Shown: piece after piece, positions 63,285-64,000 of the stretch
Layout: each line of letters begins with the position of its first letter
Numbering within the stretch: the first letter of the stretch is position 1
Assembly: GCF_021347895.1 (NCBI RefSeq)
Contig: NC_067135.1
Location: 22,021,847-22,085,846 of the forward strand
From: Acanthochromis polyacanthus
Lineage: Eukaryota; Chordata; Actinopteri; Pomacentridae
DNA length: 64,000 bases
Reading direction: 5' to 3'
Made by a program: the position numbers and the translations under genes
Notes under the pieces: generated by a model
The model's input: only the letters and a program-made list of their open reading frames with translations
What the model was told of the DNA's origin: nothing
Databases searched by the model: none

Positions 63285-64000
63285 TGTTACGACCCAACCG
63301 CTAGGGTCAGCTAGGTGTAACAAAAACAACCAGAGGAAATTAGTTAAATAAAGCAAATTATTGCTCAGTGACACAAAAGTGGTCAATCAAAGGAAAACGA
63401 GACTAGAGGATGTCGCTAAATCAAAGAACCAAACGAGAATAGCCCTCATCAGGTGACCTAAATATGTAGCAAGCGAAGGAAATTGACAGGACTCGGAAAC
63501 ATCCCCACAATTTAATCAATTTTTCCTTCTATCATGTGCAATGGATAAGTCTTGATAAGTCCACAGCGCTCACTTTGTAGTAGGATCGCAATCATGTGAT
63601 CGTCAGCAGGCAGCTGACGTAGTGTGCACTAGTTGTCATAGTTACAGTGACAACGTGATGCCATGACGCCATCTTGCAATGATACAGAAATCTTTAACAA
63701 ATTTGTGGATCCAGACTATAAACTGAATCACTGCCAAAATCTAATCACTTGGTCCTTGCATCATTTCTGACCTTCCCTGAAAATTTCATCCAAATCCTTT
63801 GGTCTGGTTTTGAGTAATGTTGCACATAGACAGATTAACAGACAGAAGGACAAAGACAAACGTATGCCGATCGTCACATAACTCGTTAGCGTTCCTTGGA
63901 GTAATAAAACTAAACAAAAGTTAACACAGTCATCAACCTAGCTAAACAAAACAACTAAAATCCTTAGTCAAAAGTGAACACAGTAGCAACACTTACCACA
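63285..64000. repeat. Unclassified repeat region holding dispersed repeat family A, copy 2
   Basis: 63590-63906 repeats the block order of 25130-25432 (gttgtcatagttacagtgac, atttgtggatccagac, ttctgaccttccctgaaaat, gccgatcgtcacataactcg). The surrounding sequence, from tgttacgacccaaccgctag at about 63286 to the window end, may belong to a larger element that continues outside. Confidence 0.7.

Noticed and set aside
63286..63500. LTR of a retrovirus-like element
   Set aside because: No tg...ca pair, primer-binding site or polypurine tract could be identified in the visible sequence.

Overview
This window is a piece of a vertebrate, almost certainly teleost fish, nuclear genome. The signs are interrupted genes with GT-AG introns, a type IV collagen gene with the vertebrate NC1 domain, a finTRIM-type gene remnant (a fish-expanded family), Sleeping Beauty-like Tc1 transposons with long inverted repeats, many hAT and mariner MITEs, SINEs with a LINE2-type tail, and long GT/GA microsatellites. 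There are no operons, ribosome binding sites or CRISPR arrays.

Layout. 1-1636: Tc1-like transposon copy 1 (broken). 4568-15305: the last ten coding exons of a plus-strand type IV collagen alpha chain, best match col4a5. Its collagenous exons lead into a complete 12-cysteine NC1 domain, all splice phases fit, and a 3' UTR follows. Its introns hold a composite hAT-like element (8499-10040) with an 18S rRNA start fragment and a piggyBac-like end, and a MITE (12743-13276) that cleanly splits an older repeat. 16730-16856: giant poly-G tract. 18180-18960: about five copies of a ~170-bp tandem repeat. 21364-23027: intronless, frameshifted finTRIM copy on the minus strand. 23709-24620: a phase-consistent three-exon 3' end of an unrecognised plus-strand gene with a poly(A) signal.

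25100-34230 is mainly mobile DNA: a fold-back element, a decayed hAT transposase, a candidate exon, SINEs, an IS630/Tc1-like fragment and a 2.4-kb composite repeat. 34855-37488 is a 2.6-kb element with ~555-bp terminal inverted repeats enclosing a broken Tx1/L1-like LINE ORF1. 37958-38836 and 53839-54980 share sequence in inverted orientation around a hAT element. 42324-43962 is Tc1 copy 2 with an uninterrupted 344-residue transposase. 51666-53306 is copy 3, with a single-base frameshift. 45092-47432 holds nested SINE and mariner-type MITE insertions with readable target duplications. 55950-60814 looks like the long 3' UTR of a minus-strand gene. The window ends in another dispersed repeat.

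Only the collagen gene is identified with confidence as a functional host gene. It supplies a basement-membrane collagen chain whose NC1 domain drives trimer and network assembly. The rest is mostly the record of successive transposon insertions. No wholly new system is demonstrated. The best candidates for follow-up are the intact Tc1 copy, the 18S-containing composite element, the long-TIR element around a LINE ORF1, and the unrecognised three-exon gene.
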